Part shown: piece after piece, positions 16,266-24,786 of the stretch
Layout of the letters: each line of letters begins with the position of its first letter
Numbering within the stretch: the stretch's first letter is position 1
Origin: Sphingomonas faeni
Lineage (GTDB): Bacteria > Pseudomonadota > Alphaproteobacteria > Sphingomonadales > Sphingomonadaceae
Reading direction: 5' to 3'
Assembly (NCBI RefSeq): GCF_003053745.1
Contig: NZ_QAYE01000014.1
Span: 1 to 44,501 of the forward strand
Length of the DNA stretch: 44,501 nt
Position numbers and translations under genes: made by a program
The notes under the pieces: generated by a model
Seen by the model: only the letters and a program-made list of their open reading frames with translations
Databases searched by the model: none
What the model was told of the DNA's origin: nothing

Positions 16266-16793
16266 ATGAAGAAACTCGCATCGCTAATGGGCCGATCGTT
16301 TCTCCTCGTCGCGGTAATCTACTTCGTCACCGTCACTACGTCAGCCATCATATTTGAAATTGCCGAAGGTAAGTATGACGCGGTCGACTCATTCTGGTGG
16401 GCATTCACCACAGCGACAACCACAGGCTATGGCGACATCTACCCCGTCACGAAGACCGGTCGGGCGGTAGCGCTCTTCCTCATGCACTTCGGTCCCGGTT
16501 TCGCCTTCCCCATGATGACGGCGATCATGTCGGCCAAGCTGATCGTAGACAGTGACGCATTCACCCACGGTGAGCAGGAGCAGCTGAAAGAAGACATCGC
16601 GGCGATCCGGGGAATGATAACGCCGACCAAAGACGGGAGCTTTGCCGCTGCAGTTCGACTTGAGGCCGACATGCGGCGCTACTTGCACGATGAGGAGCCG
16701 ACCCGTCGCGCCCGATGCCTTGATGAGTTCCGGCAGCGGCTGGCGCTGACACCCTGGGCGGAAGCTGAACAACATTCAGACGGCGGTAGATGA
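16266..16793 (+). CDS. Two-TM potassium channel protein (175 aa)
   Basis: The start is set at MKKLASLMGR by a GAGGGT ribosome binding site 5-8 bases upstream. The protein has a first transmembrane helix (residues 11-30), a pore helix with the K+ selectivity filter TTTGYGDIYP (residues 51-60), a second transmembrane helix (about 66-90), and a charged cytoplasmic tail of about 80 residues (EQEQLKEDIAAIRGMI). This is the ion-channel_2 (KcsA-like) architecture. It forms one continuous frame with umuC because of the frameshift there. A link of a K+ channel with SOS genes is not something I know as a standard operon; it may be independent. Confidence 0.88.
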   Translation: MKKLASLMGRSFLLVAVIYFVTVTTSAIIFEIAEGKYDAVDSFWWAFTTATTTGYGDIYPVTKTGRAVALFLMHFGPGFAFPMMTAIMSAKLIVDSDAFTHGEQEQLKEDIAAIRGMITPTKDGSFAAAVRLEADMRRYLHDEEPTRRARCLDEFRQRLALTPWAEAEQHSDGGR

Positions 16794-16881
16794 GACGAAT
16801 TTTCCGGAGGAAGATGACAGCGTAACGGGATCTGCACGATGAAACCCGGCGTTAAAGTACGAAACTAAAGATTGAGATCGC

Positions 16882-17226
16882 ATGCCCCACGCCAGCAACA
16901 TCGTTTACTGCGACGGACCTGACAGCCCGCATGCGTTCGACATAGTACCCCTCCAGCCCCGCAACGGCAGCCTCGATGCCATGTGCCTGGTCTGCAAGGG
17001 CCGCGGGCAGTGGAATACCGAGATCGATCTCGTCAGTTTCCGGTGCAAGCGAATGGCATGCGACCGGTGCCACGGTGCTGGCTGGGTCGAAACAGGTACC
17101 GATCCGATCGGCCTGCCTGACATTGAAGTTTCGCCGGAAGGGTATCCCCGTTGGACGATCCGCTTCGAACCCGGCGACACGAAGCTGGAGGTCGATCCGG
17201 CCCAACCTGGTCTGGCCAAAACCTGA
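16882..17226 (+). CDS. DnaJ-zinc-finger-like small protein (114 aa)
   Basis: Two CxxCxGxG motifs, CLVCKGRG (Cys35, Cys38) and CDRCHGAG (Cys60, Cys63), resemble the zinc-binding repeats of DnaJ, so the protein probably binds one Zn2+. There is no J domain. The C-terminal part is strand-rich (YPRWTIRFEPGDTKLEVDP). I know similar small proteins from sphingomonads, of unknown function. It lies 88 bases downstream of the channel gene on the same strand. Confidence 0.7.
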   Translation: MPHASNIVYCDGPDSPHAFDIVPLQPRNGSLDAMCLVCKGRGQWNTEIDLVSFRCKRMACDRCHGAGWVETGTDPIGLPDIEVSPEGYPRWTIRFEPGDTKLEVDPAQPGLAKT

Positions 17227-17247
17227 GCGGGATCAAGGGGACCGTGT

Positions 17248-17640
17248 TTAGATCAGCCGAGGCGTCACCGTGCGCGTCGGGAACGCCGGCCCCCGCACCG
17301 TCATGCGGTCAGCAGGATACAGCCGTTGCAAGGACAGGACGTCTTCATAGCTACCGGTCAACCACCGATCGTGATTGTCCGGCCGCAAGATCGTGATCAT
17401 TGCCTTGGGGTGGATCGGCGCCACCAGCTCGTTCGCGTCACACGTGACCATCGCGAAGTAGCGCCGGTCGCCGACCTGTCGCCAGAAACCGGCGATCGCG
17501 AACACGGGCTGGTCGGTCACACCGAACCACATTTCCCCCTTTATAGGCTTCTTGCTGTCGCCGAGGTCGGTAGGCTCGCGCGCTCATTCGCAGAACTTCG
17601 TCAGCGGGATCAGGCACCGATTTTTCCAAGAATTTTGCGA
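17248..17640 (-). pseudogene. SRAP (YedK/HMCES-type) pseudogene
   Basis: The minus strand reads NRCLIPLTKFCE, then a TGA in place of the expected Trp, then AREPTDLGDSKKPIKGEMWF and GVTDQPVFAIAGFWRQVG, MVTCDANELVAPIHPKAM, ending VRGPAFPTRTVTPRLI. This is the C-terminal two thirds of the SOS-response-associated peptidase family, which shields abasic sites in single-stranded DNA; the HPKAM His is a family catalytic residue. The N-terminal Cys-containing part is not found: upstream codons only vaguely resemble it and are out of frame. It is therefore a nonsense-mutated, truncated gene. It sits next to the umuDC operon. Confidence 0.8.
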
Positions 17641-18026
17641 ATTTGATTCGCGCTCGAAAACGACGGCCAGCAAGCCGCCGACTGCACGAGCGAGTCCCCC
17701 AGTGGTTTGAAGTTCGGCCAGCCCAGAGGGCGCTAACGGGAGGCCAATAAGTAGTGTCATCACAACCATGCTGATTGGCATGGTGGCAGTTTGCGCTGCA
17801 CAGACTGGAATGGACGCGGAGGCGAAGTAGGGCGACCAGCAATGCTCTTTCTCCAAGCACGCCGTGATCTCAGCGCCGGGATCGAGAGATACGCTTCTCG
17901 CTCCTCGACCGTCACAGGAACACCGCGTGACTAGCGCCAATGATAGTAAAGGTAGCCCTTTTCGGACGGGTCGAAACGTAAAGCGAGAATGGCTCGCTGT
18001 TCATCAGATTTTTTTGCGCCCCAAAA
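17641..18026. other. Degraded stretch upstream of the SRAP pseudogene
   Basis: About 390 bases have no intact gene. Parts of the minus strand may be the ruined N-terminal half of the SRAP gene. No promoter, RNA gene or repeat is clear. Confidence 0.35.
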
Positions 18027-18221
18027 TCACCTGTTACCCGCCGTGTCCGCGACCGCCGCATTGCCGGTAAAACCGAACTTTTCGAGATCACCGACCGCCG
18101 TGGCATACATGACCACCGCGAGGATTTTTTCGTATTTCCGTGTGAAGACCATCGGGTCTGTCTCGCGCGGAGGATCAAACGATACGGAATCGCCTGACAC
18201 CCGGAGGACGCTGCCCGCCAT
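18027..18221 (-). CDS. Possible small protein (64 aa)
   Basis: The frame VSFDPPRETDPMVFTRKYEK then ILAVVMYATAVGDLEKFGFT looks protein-like, but there is no good ribosome binding site, and the true start is uncertain. Function unknown. Confidence 0.35.
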   Translation of the reverse strand: MAGSVLRVSGDSVSFDPPRETDPMVFTRKYEKILAVVMYATAVGDLEKFGFTGNAAVADTAGNR

Positions 18222-18336
18222 CAGCCCACAGTGTTGTTCGAGCGCCCGGCATATTTGCGCAGATCAGTATAATGCGAGCGCTTTGGGAAATCATTGAGCA
18301 CCCCCAATTTTGTGACAGCCGCCTTAGTTTCGGCGA

Positions 18337-18600
18337 TCATGCGCGGACGTATAGTTCAACGGTGTAGGCGCTATAGGCAGACTGAAGCGACTGCTCCGCA
18401 AATGTTACAGTCTCTGCCGCCGCAGCCTTATGGATGCAGGAAAACTGGTCAGAAGAGGCGCGTGCGTCGCGGCGGATCACGATCTCGATGCATTGCAGCT
18501 CGTCCTGCCACACCACTGATACCGCGCCGCGATCAAGCCCGCAGGCAACTAGCTTCTGTGCGATGACCTGTTCTGGCGGCATAACTTGGTGGTGCATCAA
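18337..18600 (-). CDS. Small hypothetical protein (about 81-87 aa)
   Basis: The frame reads MPPEQVIAQKLVACGLDRGA, VSVVWQDELQCIEIVIRR, DQFSCIHKAAAAETVTFA. The mix of helices and strands and the two internal cysteines (QCIEI and SCIHK) suggest a real protein. The start could be the ATG of MPPEQ or an upstream ATG/TTG; none has a strong ribosome binding site. Family not recognised. Confidence 0.5.
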   Translation of the reverse strand: MMHHQVMPPEQVIAQKLVACGLDRGAVSVVWQDELQCIEIVIRRDARASSDQFSCIHKAAAAETVTFAEQSLQSAYSAYTVELYVRA

Positions 18601-18619
18601 TCATATTGGCCTCGCAGGG

Positions 18620-18910
18620 TTACAGATGGCGAGCCGCATCCATACGCTGATGCAGGATGCGGATGACGGCGATACCGTAGCTGGTCGGACGGAAATATAT
18701 GACATGCTGCTCGACCCCGCGCCGTCGATAGCTTGGTCGGATGTTGGCGCAGCCCTGCGCCTGCTGCGGCGCTTCGGCCAGATCGGCGCAGGCGGCTTCG
18801 ATTAGGTCGGTGTAAAGCATCGCCTGAGACAAACCCCAGTGCGCCACGGTGTAGTCGAACACTGTGTCTAGGTCGCGCTGCGCCCTCGGGCTGAGCTGGT
18901 ATTCAGCCAT
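18620..18910 (-). CDS. parE: ParE-family toxin (96 aa)
   Basis: The start MAEYQLSPRAQRDLDTVFDY is the classic ParE/RelE opening (xYxLSxxAxxDLxxI), with the core VIYFRPTSYGIAVIRILHQR at the C-terminus. ParE toxins poison DNA gyrase. The start overlaps the parD stop by 8 bases (ATGGCTGA), which fixes the start and shows coupled expression. It probably stabilises the plasmid or island. Confidence 0.9.
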   Translation of the reverse strand: MAEYQLSPRAQRDLDTVFDYTVAHWGLSQAMLYTDLIEAACADLAEAPQQAQGCANIRPSYRRRGVEQHVIYFRPTSYGIAVIRILHQRMDAARHL

Positions 18911-19148
18911 GCTGCGCGGCTTTGCGCTGCTTGAACGCGGTGAAGTCGAACGGTTCCGGCTCCCCGCTCTGCTCGCCCTCAATTAGCGCCTGGCGGATGC
19001 TCTCAATCTCCAGACTCCGCTCCTGCTCGCGCCGGATGAGGTCGCGGATCGCCTCGCTATCATTGGTATAGCTGCCGGCATCAATTTGGGCGGCAATCCA
19101 AGCGTTCTGCTGCTCGGTAAGGGTGATGGTCTTGCGTACGGTCGCCAT
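18903..19148 (-). CDS. parD: ParD-family antitoxin (81 aa)
   Basis: MATVRKTITLTEQQNAWIAA is the ribbon-helix-helix N-terminus of type II ParD antitoxins; SEAIRDLIRREQERSLEIES continues the helix and the acidic C-terminus (EPEPFDFTAF) binds the toxin. The start is chosen at MATV with TGGAGG 9 bases upstream. It represses its own operon, probably at the inverted repeat TACTA-N11-TAGTA (19165-19185). Confidence 0.9.
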   Translation of the reverse strand: MATVRKTITLTEQQNAWIAAQIDAGSYTNDSEAIRDLIRREQERSLEIESIRQALIEGEQSGEPEPFDFTAFKQRKAAQHG

Positions 19149-19160
19149 ATCGGCCTCCAC

Positions 19161-19185
19161 ATCATACTATTGGTGCTGTTTAGTA
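19161..19185 (-). promoter_or_regulatory. parDE promoter and inverted repeat
   Basis: On the minus strand a TATGAT -10-like hexamer (19161-19166) overlaps an inverted repeat, TACTA (19165-19169) and TAGTA (19181-19185). It is placed as expected for autorepression by ParD. The -35 is not clear. Confidence 0.5.
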
Positions 19186-19360
19186 CATTGCATAGCCGAT
19201 CTCATTGTCCGAAGCCACTATCCGGCCCGTCCCGGTTATGCCCGCGCTGGCGTTGCCGCTGCCGATCGCGCTCGTCCTGGCCATGATCGACGGCTGGCGT
19301 CTGCTGATGCAGGAGTGACTGGTCGGGTGCCGGCAGGGCAAACCCGTCGCCGGCACTGGT

Positions 19361-19799
19361 CTACAACCCCGCCCGCATCGTCAGGCTCGCCATGCCATGC
19401 GCTGCCAGCTCGGCCTTGTTCGCGCAGCCGCTGACCCATCTCCTGCAGCCACTCCCGGCCGCGCACGAGATACGTTTCCAGCCCGCGCTTCTCCTCGATC
19501 GCCTCGTTCATCTGCCCGCGCGGGGTGACGGCGTGCGGTTCCTCGCCCGCCGCGATCTGCTCGGCGTACGCGCGCCGCTCGATTGCGGCTGAAGCATGGC
19601 CCATCTTGACCGCAGGCTCCATTTCAACGCGCTGACGGGCGTAGTTACGATGATCGACCCGCTCGGCCACCTGCGCTAGTTCGAGCGCATCGTTGACCTG
19701 CTCGGCCCAGCGCTCCCGGATCGCCTCCACCTCAACTGACGCCGACGATCGCATGTCGAGCGCGCGTCTTCGCTCCCAGCCCATCAGGCCCCTGTGCAT
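19361..19799 (-). pseudogene. MobA/TraA-type relaxase fragment
   Basis: The minus-strand frame reads MGWERRRALDMRSSASVEVE, then RERWAEQVNDALELAQVAER, VDHRNYARQRVEMEPAVKMG and AYAEQIAAGEEPHAVTPRGQ. It matches the domain after the catalytic part of MobA/MobL-type relaxases (AERVDHR and EPAxKxG are typical). The 5' part is missing: the gene is cut by the 39-bp repeat at 19787-19825. Near the 3' end a frameshift seems present, because another frame reads AELAAHGMASLTMRAGL-stop at 19361. It marks the former presence of a mobilisable or conjugative element. Confidence 0.75.
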
Positions 19800-19825
19800 T
19801 ATTCGGATACAGATTCACGGTAGCG
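19787..19825. repeat. Extra copy of the Tn3-family terminal repeat (copy A)
   Basis: It begins GGCCCCTGTGCATTATTCGG and ends CACGGTAGCG. It has the same orientation as the terminal repeat at 20018 and differs by only three bases. It truncates the relaxase gene. It may be a one-ended or deletion remnant of an older transposition. Confidence 0.85.
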
Positions 19826-19866
19826 CTCGCAGACCCGATGTTCGACAGGAACGCTTATTAGCGGAC

Positions 19867-20017
19867 ATTGATCAGTTAGGGGCGGGCTGGCTCTTTTCGC
19901 AAGCTGCTAGGGCGTCCCACGCGAGCTGGTCGAGCCACTCATCATCTGACGGTTCAGTCCAAGGTTTTAGCACATCCACTAAGGCCGGATCGGCAACCAA
20001 TGCAGCGGCCTCAAAAA
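19867..20017 (-). pseudogene. 3' fragment of an unknown gene cut by the transposon
   Basis: The minus strand reads, from the terminal repeat, LFEAAALVADPALVDVLKPW then TEPSDDEWLDQLAWDALAAC and EKSQPAPN-stop. It looks like the C-terminal end of an acidic protein. The upstream part is missing and I do not find it beyond the other end of the transposon. Family not recognised. Confidence 0.5.
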
Positions 20018-20056
20018 GGCCCCTTTGCATTATTCGGGCACAGATTCACGGTAGCG
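20018..20056. repeat. Left terminal inverted repeat of the Tn3-family transposon
   Basis: GGCCCCTTTGCATTATTCGG continues to CACAGATTCACGGTAGCG. The tnpA stop codon (20046-20048) lies inside it, as in other Tn3-family elements. Confidence 0.85.
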
Positions 20057-22997
20057 GTTTGATGAGCAACGGCATGAGGCCGTTGGCGTCGAGATCGAGG
20101 TTATCGGACCAGACATAATCGCCGGTGAGATTGATGCGGTCCCAGCCAAGCGGTGAGAGACGGGACAGCATAGTCGGATCGATGGCGGTCCCCCGATGCC
20201 GCATTTCTTCAACGGCGCGACCGAGATAGCGGCAGTTGAACAGGATAATCGCGGCGGTGACGAGGTTGAGCGCGGCTGCGCGGGTCTGCTGGTTTTCCAA
20301 GCCACGATCGCGAAAACGGCCGAGCCGGTGGAAAGCAACCGCCCGGGCCAGGCTGTTGCGTGCCTCACCCTTGTTCAACTCGGCGGTGACGGTGCGACGC
20401 AGTTCCGGATCGTCAAACCAGCGCAGCGTAAACAGGGTGCGCTCAATCCGCCCGACCTCACGCAGTGCCGCGGCAAGGCTGTTCTGCTGGCGGTAGGCGG
20501 ACAGCTTCTTCAAGATCAACGATGGCGTGACGGTGCGGTCACGCATTGCGCCGATGACACGTTCGATATCCGGCCAGTGGTTGACGATCAGGTCCCGGTT
20601 GAGCCTGTGACCGAACAGTGGTGCGAGCCTGCCATAACGCTTCGGGGGTTCGAAGGCGTAGAGGCGTCGATCGGACAGGCGGGGGATACGCGGCTCGAAG
20701 TCGAGCCCGAGCAGGTGCATGGTCGCGAACACGATGTCGGAAACGCCGCCCCCGTCGACGTGCAGCGCGGTCAGATCGGCGTTGCTATCATGCCCGAGAA
20801 TGCCGTCGAGCGCATGGATGGCTTCCCCGGCCGTACCGGCGATCACAGTCTGGTGAAGTGGCGCGTACCGATCGGTGATGGTGGTGTAGATTTTGACCAC
20901 GGGATCGCGCCCATAATGCGCATTCACCGTTCCGCCGGCCTCGCCCGGACCGCCTAGGTAAAAGGCCTGACCATCTGCCGAAGCCCGGTGCCCCTGCCCG
21001 AACCAGGCGGCGATCGGCTCGGCGTGGATGGCATCGGTCAGACAGGCAAGCGCCGCGCGAAAGGTTTCCTCGCGCATGTGCCATGTCTGCATGCGCAGGA
21101 GCGCGCGGCGTGATCCTGCGCCGCATACCTCGGCCATGCGTGACAACCCTAGATTGGTCGCTTCGGCAATCAGGGTGGCGAGGAAGGCGCGCTCGTCAGC
21201 AGGCGGCAACCCGGTTGAAACGTGACCGAAATGCCGGGTGAAACCGGTCCAGCGTTCGACCTGCGACAGCACGTCGGTGATACGGGTAGCAGGCAGCATG
21301 CCGTAACAGGCGGGCGTCAGGTGCCGCCCTTCATCTCCCCCGCTGTCATCACCCTTCTGCTCTTTGGGGAAGCGTAATCTCTCCCCGGCGAACAGGGCGG
21401 CATCACGCCCGTCCAGATTCCGGGCTACGCCGCGCAAGGCGCTGTCGAGTTGCGCAGCGCGCTGATCGAGCCATGCATGTGGATCGCCGAGCGAGAACGG
21501 CGGTTGGAGCGTCGCGCCTGGCGATGGCGCAAGCAGCACGTCCAGTGACCGGTGCATCCGCGACGTCGGCACCCATATATCGCCCGATGCCAGCGCATTG
21601 GCGAGCGCGCCGTAAGTCGCCATCTCCCAATGCGTCCGGTCGATCTTTCCTGCAACCACGACATGGCGTTGCCAGCGCCGCTCGACATGACCGAGCGGAA
21701 CGTCGGCGGGAAGCGGTTTGCGCCAGTCGCCATCGAGATCCGACAGGACCGTCATCGCATTACGCAATGTCGCGGTGCCGGCCCGGCCGTGGAAATCGAG
21801 CGCTTGCAGGAACTGCGGTCCTGCCCGCTTGAAGGTCCGGTACTCGGCTGCAATCTCACTCAGCACATCATCCCTGTGAGGTGCGGCGGTACGACGGATG
21901 ATCGCCGCATCGGCATCGAGCATGTCGAGAGACAGGATATCCCTGAGGGCCGCGCCGATATCTTCACCAGCGCGTGCTGCCCGGCTGACCGTTTCCAGCA
22001 CCGTGGCGATGCGAATCAGCCGGTCGCGTCCCTCGCGTCCCGAGACCGCGACGCGCTGTTCAAGGCGTTTGCGAGCACGAAGGTGAGCGCGTCCCATCAA
22101 AGCGCCGAACATGGCGATCGCCGCGTCGGTAAGCGTGGCCTCCAGTTCGCGCAGCGTGGCCAGCAGGATGACCCGCCTGCGGCGAGGGCGCATCTGTTGG
22201 AAAGCCTGAGCGGTATAGCGCACACCTTCGCGGGCGAATTGCGTCAGGCGTGGTTCGTACCGGGGATCGATCAGAACGCGGGAAATACCGGTCCACCGGA
22301 TCAGTGCGACCTTTTCGAGGATTTCGGCGAGTGAGACGGATGCGACGCGGGGCTCCGGTTCGCGCAGCCAGGAAAAGCGGCTTTGTCTGTCGTGCACCTT
22401 GTCATCCACCAGCGTGTCGAGACGTTGTCGCATCTCTGTATCGAGTGTGTCGTCGACCGCGGCGACTAAGTCGGTTTCCGCCCGAAGCATCGCCTCGGCC
22501 GCCATCCGCTCCACAACGCTGATACCGGGGATGACGATGCGGCGGGTGCGCAGCTCGTCCATTAGTCGGCCGAGCAGAATGCGCCCGTCAACGATGGGCA
22601 TGGCTTCGGTCGTCAGCCACGCCATCATCGAAGTGCGAACCGGCTGGCTCAGATCGGCAAAACCAAACCGTGCCTTGATGGCGGCAAGTTGATCGTAGCG
22701 GGTCGGCGTACGCCGTGCGAAGTCCGCGATGACACCCGCATCAACCCCAACTTGGTCGGCGATATGGTCGAGCATGATTGCAGGCAACAGCTCGCCGGCG
22801 CGCAGATGCCGTCCAGGATAGCGCAGACAGCAAAGTTGCAGAGCATAGCTCAGCCGCGTCGCAGGAGTGCGGGCGATACCGATCGCGGACAAGTCTTCGG
22901 CGTCGAGACCATGATATCGCACAACCATCGTCTCGGTATCGGGCAGCGCAAGCAGTAGGGCGCGCTGTCGCTCGGTCATTGGAATGCGTGCGGGCAT
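20046..22997 (-). CDS. tnpA: Tn3-family transposase TnpA (983 aa)
   Basis: Full-length Tn3 transposase (usual length about 960-1000 aa). N-terminal DUF4158 part: MPARIPMTERQRALLLALPD. The DDE nuclease domain carries its acidic residues in the segments TTITDRYAPLHQ, LHVDGGGVSD and EVGRIERTLF. It performs replicative transposition, acting on the two terminal repeats. The frame is intact with no stop codon. It is divergent from tnpR; the 128 bases between hold promoters and the resolution site. Confidence 0.96.
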   Translation of the reverse strand: MPARIPMTERQRALLLALPDTETMVVRYHGLDAEDLSAIGIARTPATRLSYALQLCCLRYPGRHLRAGELLPAIMLDHIADQVGVDAGVIADFARRTPTRYDQLAAIKARFGFADLSQPVRTSMMAWLTTEAMPIVDGRILLGRLMDELRTRRIVIPGISVVERMAAEAMLRAETDLVAAVDDTLDTEMRQRLDTLVDDKVHDRQSRFSWLREPEPRVASVSLAEILEKVALIRWTGISRVLIDPRYEPRLTQFAREGVRYTAQAFQQMRPRRRRVILLATLRELEATLTDAAIAMFGALMGRAHLRARKRLEQRVAVSGREGRDRLIRIATVLETVSRAARAGEDIGAALRDILSLDMLDADAAIIRRTAAPHRDDVLSEIAAEYRTFKRAGPQFLQALDFHGRAGTATLRNAMTVLSDLDGDWRKPLPADVPLGHVERRWQRHVVVAGKIDRTHWEMATYGALANALASGDIWVPTSRMHRSLDVLLAPSPGATLQPPFSLGDPHAWLDQRAAQLDSALRGVARNLDGRDAALFAGERLRFPKEQKGDDSGGDEGRHLTPACYGMLPATRITDVLSQVERWTGFTRHFGHVSTGLPPADERAFLATLIAEATNLGLSRMAEVCGAGSRRALLRMQTWHMREETFRAALACLTDAIHAEPIAAWFGQGHRASADGQAFYLGGPGEAGGTVNAHYGRDPVVKIYTTITDRYAPLHQTVIAGTAGEAIHALDGILGHDSNADLTALHVDGGGVSDIVFATMHLLGLDFEPRIPRLSDRRLYAFEPPKRYGRLAPLFGHRLNRDLIVNHWPDIERVIGAMRDRTVTPSLILKKLSAYRQQNSLAAALREVGRIERTLFTLRWFDDPELRRTVTAELNKGEARNSLARAVAFHRLGRFRDRGLENQQTRAAALNLVTAAIILFNCRYLGRAVEEMRHRGTAIDPTMLSRLSPLGWDRINLTGDYVWSDNLDLDANGLMPLLIKPLP

Positions 22998-23125
22998 GTT
23001 TCATCCTCCAAAAACCACTTGCCTTTTGGTTGCTTAATGAAAGAGGATTGTGAAAGGCGGAAGGCGGCGGAAACCCGTCACTCCTGTTTCTGCCTCCAGA
23101 TACGGCCGTTTGTGAAAGAGACCGG
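22998..23125. promoter_or_regulatory. Probable res site and divergent tnpA/tnpR promoters
   Basis: In Tn3-family elements with divergent tnpA and tnpR the intergenic region holds the resolvase binding sites I-III and both promoters. Here the region is 128 bp, a typical res size. I see TTGTGAAAGGCGG and TTTGTGAAAGAG as related blocks, but I cannot mark the three subsites reliably. Confidence 0.6.
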
Positions 23126-23731
23126 ATGACCCGCGAACCCTACCTGATCGGTTATGCCCGTGTGTCCAAGGGCGACGACCAATCGAATGCTGCACAACGC
23201 CGCGCGCTCGATGCAGCTGGCTGTAAGCGGGTGTTTGAGGAGACCGCCAGCGGCGGGCGGTGGGATCGGCCAAAGCTTCTGGAGATGATCGGCCAGTTGC
23301 GCGACGGCGACGTGGTGATCGTCTGGAAGCTAGACCGGTTGTCGCGCAGCCTAAAGGACATGCTGCACATCATGGAGCGGATCGAGCTGGCAGGCGCTGG
23401 CTTCTGCTCGCTGACCGAAGCGATCGACACTACCACGGCCGCGGGACGCATGATGATGCAGATGGTCGGCAGCTTCGCCGAGTTCGAGCGCGCGATGATC
23501 CGCGAGCGCACCAGCGCCGGCCTCGCCCAGGCCCGTGCAGAGGGGAGGATCGGTGGGCGCCGGCGCAAACTAGCTGAGAAGCAACGCCGTGAGATTGCAG
23601 AATCCGTTGTCTCTGGGCGTAAGTCAGGTGCCGAAATGGCCCGCCTTTATGGCGTTAGCCAACCTACCGTTTCACGCATCGTGGCCACGTACCGCCAAAC
23701 CGGTCCGGATCGGCGGGATGCACTATCTTGA
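23126..23731 (+). CDS. tnpR: Serine resolvase TnpR (201 aa)
   Basis: The N-terminal catalytic domain shows LIGYARVSKGDDQ with the nucleophile Ser14, the KLDRLSRS motif (residues about 71-78) and FAEFERAMIRERT (E helix). The C-terminal Hin-like HTH reads MARLYGVSQPTVSRIVATYR. It resolves cointegrates at the neighbouring res site. The frame is intact. Confidence 0.96.
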   Translation: MTREPYLIGYARVSKGDDQSNAAQRRALDAAGCKRVFEETASGGRWDRPKLLEMIGQLRDGDVVIVWKLDRLSRSLKDMLHIMERIELAGAGFCSLTEAIDTTTAAGRMMMQMVGSFAEFERAMIRERTSAGLAQARAEGRIGGRRRKLAEKQRREIAESVVSGRKSGAEMARLYGVSQPTVSRIVATYRQTGPDRRDALS

Positions 23732-23781
23732 ATGCGGCTAATATAACGTAATTTTAAATATAAGATTTACAGTATTAGGAT

Positions 23782-24768
23782 TTACACCACTCGCTCTGGT
23801 CCTTTCCAGATATCAAACGGCTTCTCACGTATCCAGCGTGTTGCAATCCACTTACTGCCTTTTTGGACTGGCATTCCAGCGTGATTACTATCCGTATTTA
23901 TACGGCCATCCGGGTATATGTTGGAAAACATTATGGCATCACCGGCTTTTGGTAAGATACTGATCTTAATATTAGGAAAAACTGTCTGTCCACCAGTGAA
24001 ATCATCATTAAGGTAAATAATAACGGTCTTGCCTCTTTGGTTATTGGAAGACGACAAGATATCGGAGTGTAGTCGGAATTGCTGATTAAACTGATACCGC
24101 AAAATTGTCAGAGCCTCACCGGCAAAGACCGAGCTACCGCTCAGCGCGGCGATGCGCAGATTGATCGCTCTTATCGCTAAGTCCTCCCGCAGCGGTCCGA
24201 TACTTGCAGTATCGGACGTTCTGACCGGGTTCGAAATTTTTCGACCGGTTCGCGGATCAATAACAAGTGCCGGAGTCAAAAGATCTGCCGCGCTATGCAT
24301 CAAATGCCGACATTCTAGCGGCGTTAGGAACGCCGAAACGCGTGATAATGTGCCGTCACGCGATAATGGTTCGGCAGCCAATGCCTGTGCAGGTGATCCG
24401 TCATCCTTCAGGCTCATATCGCGGATCAGTCCCAGGACTTCCCTGGCGTGATAATTGTCCTCTGACGTCGCTTCCAGCAATAGCCTCGCGGCCTTCCAAT
24501 CCGGCGGGGCGCCGCTTCCGTTCGCTGTGAGCGCAATTTGCATCATCTGCGCTTCATGATGGCCAAGAGACGCAGCTTTGCCGATTGCCATACGCGCGGC
24601 GGCAAGATCACGCGGTAGAATGTCTCCAACCACCTGCCAAAACCCAAAGCGAAATAGCGCCTCACGATCTTGGCGAGCGGCAGCAGCGACAAGCGCTGAG
24701 ATAGCTTCCGGAATACGGTGGGCAGCGATGAGCTGATCAACCACTTGTAGAGACGCGCTATTCGACAT
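23782..24768 (-). CDS. Prolyl-4-hydroxylase-like 2OG-Fe(II) oxygenase (328 aa)
   Basis: The C-terminal half is a P4H-type double-stranded beta-helix: Fe(II) ligands His234 and Asp236 (FRLHSDIL), His296 (SNHAGMPV), and the 2-oxoglutarate Lys306 (GSKWIATRW). The GGQTVFPNIKISILPKAGDA segment and SDTASIGP (about residue 185) are typical. The N-terminal 110 residues are helical and look like degenerate Sel1/TPR repeats (DLAAARMAIGKAASLGHHEA). Substrate unknown: bacterial members can hydroxylate prolyl residues or small molecules. It lies 71 bases downstream of the TonB receptor on the same strand, with a strong hairpin between them, so the two probably share an operon. It is cargo of the Tn3-family transposon. 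Confidence 0.9.
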   Translation of the reverse strand: MSNSASLQVVDQLIAAHRIPEAISALVAAAARQDREALFRFGFWQVVGDILPRDLAAARMAIGKAASLGHHEAQMMQIALTANGSGAPPDWKAARLLLEATSEDNYHAREVLGLIRDMSLKDDGSPAQALAAEPLSRDGTLSRVSAFLTPLECRHLMHSAADLLTPALVIDPRTGRKISNPVRTSDTASIGPLREDLAIRAINLRIAALSGSSVFAGEALTILRYQFNQQFRLHSDILSSSNNQRGKTVIIYLNDDFTGGQTVFPNIKISILPKAGDAIMFSNIYPDGRINTDSNHAGMPVQKGSKWIATRWIREKPFDIWKGPERVV

Positions 24769-24786
24769 CACAACCGCATAACGCAG

